A stretch of DNA of 64,000 nt from an uncultured Actinomycetes bacterium (GTDB lineage Bacteria; Actinomycetota; Actinomycetes; Nanopelagicales; Nanopelagicaceae). Where the stretch lies: positions 1 through 64,000 of the forward strand of contig CAIKCJ010000049.1 of NCBI GenBank assembly GCA_903825945.1. Direction: 5' to 3'. Below, piece after piece: positions 10,601-18,439 of the stretch. The notes below the pieces were generated by a model. The model saw only the letters and a list, made by a program, of their open reading frames with translations. It was not told the origin of the DNA and did not search any database. The stretch's first letter is position 1, and the number at the start of each line of letters is the position of its first letter. The translations under genes were made by a program, and so were the position numbers.

Positions 10601-11105
10601 AGTCGAGGATTACAAGAAGGGCTACATCGACAGTGAACCTCGCGTGAAAGAGTGCAAAGTCGAATTGCCAATCACGGCTCACCTGCCTATCGAATATGTA
10701 CCCTCCGAACGATTGCGTCTTGATCTCTATCGACGCATGGCGGATTGCAACGATGAGACATCCCTCGATGCCATCGTCGAAGAATTAGTGGATCGCTTCG
10801 GCGCCTTGCCTGAAGAGGCTGAAAATCTGATTGCGGTGGCAAAACTGCGTATCTACGCCAAATCCAAGGGGCTCACCGAGGTCGTCCTGCAAGGCAAATT
10901 CCTCAAGATTTCACCGATTGTGCTGCCAGAGTCTGCTCAATTACGCCTGAGCCGCCTCTATCCAGGAACTCAGATTAAAACTGCGACAAAAAGCCTCTTG
11001 GTTGCCCAAAAAGCGACCCCAAATTGGCTTGGTAGCGCTCCCGTAGGTGATACTTCACCTCTGGCATCGCTTAAATGGGCTGATGCAGTCCTTCACAACC
11101 TCTAG
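7656..11105 (+). CDS. mfd: Transcription-repair coupling factor Mfd
   Basis: This 1149-residue DNA translocase removes RNA polymerase stalled at lesions and recruits UvrA. The N-terminal UvrB-like module is followed by the RNA-polymerase-interacting domain (LKPGDYVVHEQHGVGKYVEL, from residue ~472). The RecG-like motor follows, with Walker A GDVGYGKTE (~628), DEEQRFG (~728), SATPIPRTL, and QLRGRVGRARE in motif VI. The TRCF domain closes the protein. Length is normal. ATG follows GTGAGGAGGTAG, a strong ribosome-binding site. It is followed after 11 bp by the SurA-like gene and then mazG and eno, the same order as in mycobacteria and streptomycetes, so the genes are probably cotranscribed. Confidence 0.97.
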   Translation: MSRLIDAFSNIEIDQSTEHCQAPTFVTGMFLAKRALHTPLLIVTSSSRKASEIKDELVTYHGDDAAVEFPPWETLPHEKLSPKSDTVAARAKVLTGIADRSIVITSVRALIQPISQQIAHFQAIELELGLEISMDKLLTTLTLLGYNRTDLVEKRGDYAVRGGIVDLFLPDQDHPFRIDFFGDEIEELAWFTVADQRTYAPVVGAIAIYPCRELLITEKVRNKARHLAVRYPQVAEMAAKISEGIYVDGMESLMGLLEDDLTSLIDLLPKNFEVVLIDEQRIASRGLDLINTNKEFLTASWSSAAMGGEAPIDLSMALEAGGYYSLPALRDKALTWSSIDPYASGVDSHQSTEIFGAVPEYRGKLDLLSSDIGKWINEGYLVIFTAAGKGIVERFAKLFQAADLPVRLLKNVSSNLTRDAVYVLATPIEHGFVCDEFKAILITEKDVSGVRSSNKDQVRMPSRRKKAIDPLELKPGDYVVHEQHGVGKYVELVQRTVAGVAREYLVIEYAASKRGQSGDRLFVPTDTLEQVTRYVGGEAPAVHRIGGADWQNAKKRARKAVKQIAGELIQLYAARMSAPGFAFSQDTPWQRELEAAFRYVETIDQQSTIDEVKRDMERSYPMDRVICGDVGYGKTEIAIRAAFKAVQDAKQVAVLVPTTLLVQQHFKTFEDRYAGFPVRLAGLSRFSTAKESKEILEGLANGSIDVVIGTHRLLSKDVNFKDLGLVIVDEEQRFGVEHKEELKKTRTNVDVLSMSATPIPRTLEMAITGIREMSNITTPPEERHPVLTYVGPYDEKQVTAAIHRELLRDGQIFFIHNRVESIDKVVIRLKELVPEARIRVAHGQMGERELEDVILGFWEREFDILVCTTIIESGIDIPNANTLIVDRSENFGLSQLHQLRGRVGRARERAYAYFLYSPDKPLTEVAHDRLTTIATNTDLGSGMQVALKDLEIRGAGNLLGGEQSGHIAEVGFDLYMRMVGEAVEDYKKGYIDSEPRVKECKVELPITAHLPIEYVPSERLRLDLYRRMADCNDETSLDAIVEELVDRFGALPEEAENLIAVAKLRIYAKSKGLTEVVLQGKFLKISPIVLPESAQLRLSRLYPGTQIKTATKSLLVAQKATPNWLGSAPVGDTSPLASLKWADAVLHNL

Positions 11106-11116
11106 GAGTAGAGCAC

Positions 11117-11884
11117 ATGGATTCGAACGAGTCTTCAACCGAGAACGCTGAAAACGCTGAGAACACCGACCACGCTACAGATTCAGCGCCAGAAAGCGTT
11201 GATGAGATAGCTGTGAACGAGGAAATTACGATCGCTGACCTCAGCTCAAACGAATCAGAAGCGCCATCATCTCGTAATCGCCTTGTCGCAATTATTGCTG
11301 GAGTGGTTGTAGTCGCGGTTGCTGTTGGCCTCACACTTGCAGTCACTGTCTTTAAATCTCCTGCTGTTGAAGCGCATGTTGGCAAAGATGTCGTGACTGT
11401 TAAAGATGTAACAAACAGCGTAAATGAAATTCTTGCTGAGCGTAAAGGCGTTGATACAACTGGAATGCAGATTGCAACCGGCGCTCAACTTAGCCTGGCC
11501 GAACTTAACTTCCACCTGATCTCATATCTCCTTGCAGACACTGCAGCAGCGAATAACATCAAGATCACCGACGGTGATGTCACTGGTCGCAAGGCAGCGA
11601 TTATCAGCCAAGTTGGTAGCCCATCCAAGTTGCCTCAGGCTCTTGTCGCAGCCAATATCGCATCAGAAGATCTCGATCTTTACATCCGCAGCTTGCTTTA
11701 TGACGAGCAGCTTGCAACCCTCCTAGAAAAGTCTGGAGTTTCACAGGCAAATGCAGGAACAGCTTTGGAGCAGGAAGTCGCAGCAGAAGCAGCGAAAGTC
11801 GGCGTCAAAGTTAACTCTAAGTACGGAACATGGGATTCAACCCAAGCCATTGTTGCTGCACCAGCAGCTGCTCCAGCTAAGTAA
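11117..11884 (+). CDS. Membrane-anchored SurA N-terminal-like protein
   Basis: This 255-residue protein has a ~50-residue acidic, Ser/Glu/Asn-rich cytoplasmic tail, one transmembrane helix (about residues 54-79) and an external helical domain resembling the N-terminal part of SurA/PrsA-type chaperones. No PPIase domain follows. The C-terminus is Ala/Pro-rich (VAAPAAAPAK). It sits between mfd and mazG, where mycobacteria carry a SurA-like or LpqU-type secreted protein, which supports a conserved envelope-folding role. Unlike many relatives it has an uncleaved anchor rather than a lipobox. GGAGTAGAGCAC precedes the ATG. The stop lies inside an 11-nt tandem repeat (11879-11900). Confidence 0.7.
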   Translation: MDSNESSTENAENAENTDHATDSAPESVDEIAVNEEITIADLSSNESEAPSSRNRLVAIIAGVVVVAVAVGLTLAVTVFKSPAVEAHVGKDVVTVKDVTNSVNEILAERKGVDTTGMQIATGAQLSLAELNFHLISYLLADTAAANNIKITDGDVTGRKAAIISQVGSPSKLPQALVAANIASEDLDLYIRSLLYDEQLATLLEKSGVSQANAGTALEQEVAAEAAKVGVKVNSKYGTWDSTQAIVAAPAAAPAK

Positions 11885-11900
11885 CAACCAAGTAACAACC
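11879..11900 (+). repeat. 11-nt tandem repeat carrying the stop codon
   Basis: AAGTAACAACC occurs twice in tandem; the first TAA is the stop of the SurA-like gene. It is one of several such stop-bearing short repeats at gene ends in this window. Confidence 0.8.
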
Positions 11901-11924
11901 AAGCAATTAACACTAAGTAGGTAA

Positions 11925-11971
11925 CGGTCCATGACTTCGGAGCTACAACGACTTCGAGAAGTCATGGACCG
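11925..11971 (+). promoter_or_regulatory. 14-bp perfect inverted repeat across the mazG start codon
   Basis: CGGTCCATGACTTC (11925-11938) and GAAGTCATGGACCG (11958-11971) are exact reverse complements with a 19-nt loop. The first arm contains the mazG ATG (11931). In mRNA the stem would bury the start codon; in DNA it could be an operator. Confidence 0.6.
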
Positions 11972-12587
11972 ACTTCGTTCACCGGGCGGTTGTGAGTGGG
12001 ATGCAGAGCAGACTCATGAAAGTTTGCTCAAATACCTACTGGAAGAGTCGTACGAGTTTGTTGAAGCTGTCGAGGAAAACGACAGAACGGCGATGCAAGA
12101 AGAGCTAGGCGACATTTTGCTTCAGGTCTATTTCCACTCCCGCATGGCAGAGGATGACCACACTGCACCATTTGATATTGAAGATGTGGCTCGTGGGGTA
12201 GCCGACAAATTGATCCATCGCCACCCCCATGTATTTACTGATTCAGATGTCACCTACGACGATGTACTTGAGAATTGGGAAGCCCAGAAGGCGATCGAAA
12301 AGGGTCGAACTTCGGCAACCGATGGTGTGCCTCTGGGGCAACCAGCCATGCTCCTGGCTAATAAGATGATTTACAGAGCTGAGAAATCCCGCTATTCCAT
12401 ACCAGTGGAACATCCGGTGAAACTTGGAGCAAATCCCACTGAATTGGATGTGGGAGCAGCAATTTTTGGGATAATTGACCAGGCCCAGGCGGCCGGGATC
12501 GATCCCGAAGCAGCACTACGAGCGACGACAAAGATGTACATCGCTCGAATCAAAGAGTTTGAAGCTCAAAAGAGCCGAGATAGCTAA
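11931..12587 (+). CDS. mazG: MazG nucleoside triphosphate pyrophosphohydrolase
   Basis: This 218-residue all-alpha NTP pyrophosphatase hydrolyses NTPs/dNTPs to monophosphates and is implicated in sanitising oxidised nucleotides and in stress survival. The Mg-binding EExxE...ExxD arrangement is clear (EESYEFVEA at ~residue 37 and EELGDILLQV at ~61), preceded by the typical GCEWDAEQTHESL. The C-terminal half is shorter and more divergent than in the two-domain E. coli enzyme, as in other actinobacteria. The N-terminus MTSELQRLREVMDRLRSPGG matches the family well, so the first ATG is preferred over ATG 11964. The start codon lies in an exact 14-bp inverted repeat, which could control translation. 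Confidence 0.92.
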   Translation: MTSELQRLREVMDRLRSPGGCEWDAEQTHESLLKYLLEESYEFVEAVEENDRTAMQEELGDILLQVYFHSRMAEDDHTAPFDIEDVARGVADKLIHRHPHVFTDSDVTYDDVLENWEAQKAIEKGRTSATDGVPLGQPAMLLANKMIYRAEKSRYSIPVEHPVKLGANPTELDVGAAIFGIIDQAQAAGIDPEAALRATTKMYIARIKEFEAQKSRDS

Positions 12588-12613
12588 TTTCAATTAGCGA
12601 TAAATACAGATAA

Positions 12614-13903
<1,290 letters not shown>

Positions 13904-13923
13904 GTTAAAAGAATAATAAGAAT

Positions 13924-14313
13924 ATGTTTAAGAGCATCAGTGGCAGAAGCCTTGCTTTTGCCACGGTGCTCTTAGTTCTTGCAATCACCTTAGCTCCACC
14001 GCTACAAAGATTTTTTGCCCAACGCGCACAGATCAATGCTTATCGAGTTCAACTTGCAAGCGCTCAAGCAACTCTTACAGCAGCTCAACATGAGCTAGAG
14101 CAATGGAACGATCCAGCATATGTCGAACAACAGGCTCGCACACGATTGCACTACGTATTTCCAGGTGAGCGCCAATATGTAGTTCTTGGGGCAGGAAGTT
14201 CTGCCTCCACAACTGCTCAACCCGCAGCTCCCGTATCCAATCAAATTCCGGCAGGTCTTCCTTGGTATAGCGAAGTCATTGCATCCATCACTAGTACGAA
14301 TGTGAATCAATAA
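13924..14313 (+). CDS. FtsB/DivIC-type septum formation initiator
   Basis: This 129-residue bitopic protein has a short cytoplasmic N-terminus, one transmembrane helix (about residues 9-28) and an external coiled coil (~32-62). The family motif WNDPAYVEQQARTRLHYVFP follows, then a low-complexity Ser/Ala/Pro tail. It would act in the divisome as the partner of FtsL/FtsQ. The location directly after eno is conserved in actinobacteria. The next gene starts on the base after its stop. Confidence 0.88.
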   Translation: MFKSISGRSLAFATVLLVLAITLAPPLQRFFAQRAQINAYRVQLASAQATLTAAQHELEQWNDPAYVEQQARTRLHYVFPGERQYVVLGAGSSASTTAQPAAPVSNQIPAGLPWYSEVIASITSTNVNQ

Positions 14314-14802
14314 TTGGAAAAACCAACACAAGCTGACCTTGATGCGATTGAATCCCAACTGGGTCGCACCCCGCGTGATGTGCATGCAATTGCCCACCGT
14401 TGCCCATGCGGAAAACCTGATGTCGTAGAGACTCCACCACGTCTCTCCGACGGGACACCATTCCCAACCTTTTATTACGCGACCTGTCCCAAGCTGACCG
14501 GTGCTATCTCAACTCTTGAAGGCTCTGGGATGATGGCTGCAATGCAGGCCAGACTCGCTACAGATCCTGAGTTGGCTGGTGCATATCGCGCAGCACATGA
14601 TGACTATCTAGCAGCTCGCGCAGCTTTAGGAATGGATGTTGCTGAAGTCGAAGGAATTAGCGCTGGCGGAATGCCAGATCGAGTTAAATGCTTACACTCA
14701 CTTGTGGCTCATTCACTTGGTGCCGGTCCAGGAGTGAATCCCTTCGGAGATGAAGCACTTGCTGCGCTTGCCGAATGGTGGAAGGACTCTCCGTGCGAGT
14801 AG
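14314..14802 (+). CDS. DUF501 family protein
   Basis: This 162-residue protein belongs to a small conserved actinobacterial family found between the FtsB-like gene and ppx; the biochemical role is unknown. Cys and His residues that might bind metal are visible (IAHRCPCGKPDV, YYATCPKL, VKCLHSLVAHSLG). The GAGPGVNPFGDE block near the end is typical of the family. Translation appears to start at TTG 14314 directly after the preceding TAA, implying coupling. Its 3' end overlaps the ppx start by 10 bp. Confidence 0.85.
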   Translation: MEKPTQADLDAIESQLGRTPRDVHAIAHRCPCGKPDVVETPPRLSDGTPFPTFYYATCPKLTGAISTLEGSGMMAAMQARLATDPELAGAYRAAHDDYLAARAALGMDVAEVEGISAGGMPDRVKCLHSLVAHSLGAGPGVNPFGDEALAALAEWWKDSPCE

Positions 14803-15710
14803 CCGCCATTGATTGTGGAACGAACTCAATCCGCCTATTAGTAGCAGACATTGATGGCAACAACTTCCGTGAAGTAGTACGTGAAATGCGCGTAGTGCGT
14901 CTAGGTGCCGGTGTGGATAAGACTCATGCTTTTGATCCAGCTGCGATCGAGCGGACACTTGCTGCAACAAAAGAATATTCATCAATCATCGCAAGTAAAG
15001 GCGTAGAGAAAATTCGTTTCTGTGCTACCAGCGCAACTCGCGATGCCACCAATCGCAATCTTTTTATCGATGGCGTGCGAGAAATATTAGGACTTGAACC
15101 CGAAGTAATTCCGGGAACAGAAGAAGCTGCACTCTCATTTAGTGGCGCGACTAAAGAGTTGGATCTAGCACTCGCCCCATATCTGGTAGTTGATATTGGC
15201 GGCGGCTCAACGGAGTTTGTTCTTGGTAGCCAGAAAGTTGATTTCGCTCGTAGCGTCAATATTGGCTGCGTGCGCATGTCGGAGCGTCATCTGACTACGC
15301 AACCACCGAGCGCGCAGTCGCTAGCTGCAGCTATCGAAGACATTGATACGGCTATCGGCGAGGCCGCCGAAACGGTTCCCTTTAGTAAAGCTAAGACACT
15401 GATTGCAGTGGCAGGAACTGCCACAACTGTTGCGGCGTCAGCGCTGCAACTTAGCCATTATGATCGGTATTCAATTCATTTAGCACGTATTCCAGCTCAG
15501 AAAGTGCATGAAGTAGCTTCGATGTTTGCGGCAATGACGAGAGAAGAAATTACCGCACTGCCATATATGCACCCAGGCCGGATCGATGTTATTACTGCTG
15601 GATCCCTTGTCCTATCTCGCGTCATGCTTGCAACAGGGGCTGATGAATTTATCACAAGCGAGTCAGATATTTTGGATGGAATGGCCTGGAGCCTTGGTAG
15701 CCAAAAGTAA
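14793..15710 (+). CDS. ppx: Ppx/GppA family exopolyphosphatase
   Basis: This protein of ~305 residues has an actin-like ATPase fold and hydrolyses polyphosphate or pppGpp. The phosphate-1 loop is DCGTNSIRLLVADI, the phosphate-2 loop is VVDIGGGSTEFVLG, and GAGVDKT follows the first strand pair. GTG at 14793 is chosen over ATG 14775 because it gives MRVAAIDCGTNSI, the usual N-terminus, and GGAAGG lies 10 bp upstream. It is the short single-module form, without the long C-terminal HD-like domain, as in the mycobacterial paralogues. Two overlaps (with DUF501 upstream and the UDG gene downstream) point to one operon. Confidence 0.92.
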   Translation: MRVAAIDCGTNSIRLLVADIDGNNFREVVREMRVVRLGAGVDKTHAFDPAAIERTLAATKEYSSIIASKGVEKIRFCATSATRDATNRNLFIDGVREILGLEPEVIPGTEEAALSFSGATKELDLALAPYLVVDIGGGSTEFVLGSQKVDFARSVNIGCVRMSERHLTTQPPSAQSLAAAIEDIDTAIGEAAETVPFSKAKTLIAVAGTATTVAASALQLSHYDRYSIHLARIPAQKVHEVASMFAAMTREEITALPYMHPGRIDVITAGSLVLSRVMLATGADEFITSESDILDGMAWSLGSQK

Positions 15711-16407
15711 GAAATACCTCACTATCGAGGCGCTTGATAAAGCGATCATCGGATGCACATTGTGCCCACGGCTCGTTGAGTGGCGTGAAGAAGTAGCGAT
15801 TGTTAAACGCAAGTCCTATGCCGAAGAAGATTATTGGGGGAGGCCCGTTCCAGGATTCGGTGACTCGAAAGCCGAGATTGTGATTGTGGGTCTAGCACCA
15901 GGAGCACACGGCGCTAATCGAACAGGAAGAATATTTACTGGCGATTCTTCGGGAGACTTTCTTTACTCATCACTTTACCGTGTTGGGCTGGCAAAGATTC
16001 CAACCAGCGAGAACGCCGATGATGGACAGGAACTTTATAAGACACGAATTCTCTGTGCCGTGCGTTGCGCGCCGCCAGATAACAAACCGACGGTGGAAGA
16101 GAAAGCCATCTGCGCACCATTTATGGCTGCAGAAATTAATCTCCTTATGCCAACAGCAAAGTCATTTGTGGCACTGGGTAATTTCGCATGGACTGGACTC
16201 TTGGCGCAGCTTGTGATTATGGGTTTTGATATTCCAAGCCCACGGCCCAAGTTCGGTCATGGCGTCAGTTTCAGTACTCAATCCCCAGATGGCAAAGTGG
16301 TGTGTGTCATTGGAAGTTATCATCCAAGTCAGCAGAACACTTTCACAGGCAAGCTCACTCCAGCCATGTTGGATGGGATCTTTAAGCTCGCTCTGAAAAA
16401 AGCCTAA
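15676..16407 (+). CDS. Family 5-type (UDGb) uracil-DNA glycosylase
   Basis: This protein of ~243 residues excises uracil, and possibly hypoxanthine, from DNA to start base-excision repair. Seen: iron-sulphur-type cysteines (GCTLCPRL near the N-terminus and later CAVRCAPP), motif 1 VGLAPGAHGANRTGRIFTGD, and motif 2 GSYHPSQQNTFTGK near the end. Family 5 enzymes lack the usual catalytic Asp/Asn in motif 1, as here (GLAPGAHG). The start is ambiguous: ATG 15676 overlaps ppx by 35 bp and is behind GGATGG; TTG 15694 is possible. It closes the mfd-to-ppx transcription block and abuts the convergent YczE-like gene with a 3-bp gap. Confidence 0.85.
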   Translation: MEWPGALVAKSKKYLTIEALDKAIIGCTLCPRLVEWREEVAIVKRKSYAEEDYWGRPVPGFGDSKAEIVIVGLAPGAHGANRTGRIFTGDSSGDFLYSSLYRVGLAKIPTSENADDGQELYKTRILCAVRCAPPDNKPTVEEKAICAPFMAAEINLLMPTAKSFVALGNFAWTGLLAQLVIMGFDIPSPRPKFGHGVSFSTQSPDGKVVCVIGSYHPSQQNTFTGKLTPAMLDGIFKLALKKA

Positions 16408-16410
16408 AAG

Positions 16411-17079
16411 TTATGCCCAGGTGAGTTTTCGTACCATATTTAGAGCAATTGCAAAAGCATTACCAATAAATAGTGCAAACATGAGCGTGCCAAGACCTAC
16501 ACGACCACCAAGCAACCATCCAATAGTCATCACAATAATTTCAAGAGTCAGCCGCACTCGTCCGACTCTGATACCAGTTACTCGATGAAGTCCTGTCATT
16601 AAGCCATCGCGAGGCCCAGGTCCGAGTCCACACGTGATGTACAGGGAAGAACCAATGCCGATGATGGCTATACCAGCAACGGCGTAGAGGAATCGAACGA
16701 GAAAATTATGATGTTGAATGGGGAACCAGTCGGTGCCAATCTGTAATGCAAATGCGATCACAATGATATTTGCGACCGTACCGAACCCAGGCCACTGCTT
16801 GAGTGGAATCCAAACGAGCAATACAACTAAGCTGATGAGAAAAGTCGACCATCCCAGAGATAGTGGTGTGTGTTTGGAGAGTCCCTGCGAAAGCACGGCC
16901 CAAGGTGAATTACCCAGGGTTGATTGAATTAACAGGGCTTCGCCAAAACCAAAAATCGTCAGTCCGAAGATAAGAATAAAGAATCGAATTGGATTAAGAG
17001 ACCAACGCGACGGTGCAGTCCACGGAGTGAGCGGAACGACCTTGGATGGCTTGAAGAATTGAATGAATTTATTATCCAT
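16411..17079 (-). CDS. YczE/YitT-like integral membrane protein
   Basis: This 222-residue protein has about five or six transmembrane helices. The pattern FGEALLIQSTLGNSPWAVLSQG and GLGPGPRDGLMTGL is typical of YczE-family proteins, whose substrate is unknown. A basic C-terminal end (NMVRKLTWA) follows the last helix. The start overlaps the end of the upstream aminotransferase gene by 8 bp, so the two are translationally coupled. Confidence 0.8.
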   Translation of the reverse strand: MDNKFIQFFKPSKVVPLTPWTAPSRWSLNPIRFFILIFGLTIFGFGEALLIQSTLGNSPWAVLSQGLSKHTPLSLGWSTFLISLVVLLVWIPLKQWPGFGTVANIIVIAFALQIGTDWFPIQHHNFLVRFLYAVAGIAIIGIGSSLYITCGLGPGPRDGLMTGLHRVTGIRVGRVRLTLEIIVMTIGWLLGGRVGLGTLMFALFIGNAFAIALNMVRKLTWA

Positions 17080-18430
17080 TTACGAGATCTTTGCACATTG
17101 CTCTAAACGCATGGGTATGTGCATCAATGTCAGCGGCAGTGGTTTCTGGAGAAACGAGAGCCATATTGTGGAATGGAGTAATCAAGAATCCGTCGTTGAG
17201 CATCCGTAGGTGAATATATTGCTCAAGTTCAAAATCGCCAGCGTTTGCGGCTTCGAGCCCAGTACGTGGGGCGGTAGCTTGGAACAGGTATTCACCGCGC
17301 GCACCCAGGCGAGAGCAATACCAAGGTAAGTCGAATTGCGCGATAGCGGCATCGACGCCATCGCACCATTGGCCACCCAAGCTAACCATGCGCTCAAATG
17401 CTTGATCTGTAAGGACTTCAGTGAGGGTGGCTCGCATGGCTGCCAAGCTCAGCGCATTGCCTGCCAGCGTGCTTCCGATGCCGCCGGTATCAATGAGTTC
17501 TCGCTCAACCTTCGCCTTTATTTGAGCAGCGATCTCGCTGCGCATTCCGAATGTCCCGGTTGGAATTCCACCCGCAATCGCTTTTCCGATCGTCAAAATA
17601 TCCGGATTGAGGTTATGCAACGCGGTCATTCCACCAGGCCCCACAGAAATTGTGTGGGTCTCATCGATGATCCATACAGCCCCATATTTCTTTGCGAGTT
17701 CGCCAACCGCTTGAAGATACCCATCATCTGGAAGCACGATGCCGATATTGGTCATCGCTGGCTCCATCAAAATGGCAGCTACATCACCATGAGCGAGTGC
17801 AGATTCCATGGCGGCTAGGTCATTGAACTCAACAACACGTGTAGTTTCTGCTAGCTCTACCGGAGCTCCAAGATTTCCGGGGCGCTTAACGGTGTTTCCA
17901 TCAGAATCTAAAGTCGCGAATGTTTCATCGACAGAGCCGTGGTAACACTTATCAATCACAATAATTTTCGAACGACCCGTGATCAGGCGCGAGTAGCGGA
18001 TGACATGGCGATTGGCATCAGTAGCAGTGACTGTGTACTGCCAGAGAGGAAGTCCAAACCGACGTGCCAATTCGCGCGAGACAGTAACGGCATCTTCTGT
18101 TGGCAACATCGCAGTGAGGCCTCGCTTAAGCTGTGCCTTGATTGCCTCGACAGTTGGGGCAGGCGAGTGGCCGGTCATCGAACCGGTATCACCTAAACAG
18201 AGATCGATATATTCATTGCCATCAACGTCGGTAAATCGTGCACCTTGCGCGCGATCGACAAAGACGGGATATGCCCCTGGCCACTTGGCCATCCATGACA
18301 TAGGGACGCCACCCGGCATGACCTTCGAAGCCTCTTGGAAGAGTGAACCAGACTTTGGATGAAGCGCTAGGAAGCGATTTTCTTCAATTTCTGTGAGCTT
18401 TTTTAGGTGGTTACGATCTATTTTCGTCAT
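17072..18430 (-). CDS. Class III aminotransferase, glutamate-1-semialdehyde aminomutase-like
   Basis: This 452-residue fold type I PLP enzyme has the GSA-aminomutase layout. Seen: a lid region with FTDVDGNEYIDLCLGDTGSM, the cofactor-binding CYHGSVDETFATL, the Asp contacting the PLP nitrogen in WIIDETHTI, and the Schiff-base Lys in LTIGKAIAGGIPTGTFGM (about residue 280). It differs from HemL in the substrate loop and is probably a transaminase of unknown substrate, not the tetrapyrrole enzyme. It sits 9 bp downstream of the M3 peptidase gene and overlaps a YczE-like transporter gene. Uptake and catabolism of a peptide-derived or amino-acid substrate is a reasonable guess, no more. Confidence 0.8.
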   Translation of the reverse strand: MTKIDRNHLKKLTEIEENRFLALHPKSGSLFQEASKVMPGGVPMSWMAKWPGAYPVFVDRAQGARFTDVDGNEYIDLCLGDTGSMTGHSPAPTVEAIKAQLKRGLTAMLPTEDAVTVSRELARRFGLPLWQYTVTATDANRHVIRYSRLITGRSKIIVIDKCYHGSVDETFATLDSDGNTVKRPGNLGAPVELAETTRVVEFNDLAAMESALAHGDVAAILMEPAMTNIGIVLPDDGYLQAVGELAKKYGAVWIIDETHTISVGPGGMTALHNLNPDILTIGKAIAGGIPTGTFGMRSEIAAQIKAKVERELIDTGGIGSTLAGNALSLAAMRATLTEVLTDQAFERMVSLGGQWCDGVDAAIAQFDLPWYCSRLGARGEYLFQATAPRTGLEAANAGDFELEQYIHLRMLNDGFLITPFHNMALVSPETTAADIDAHTHAFRAMCKDLVNG

Positions 18431-18439
18431 ATCGCGATC

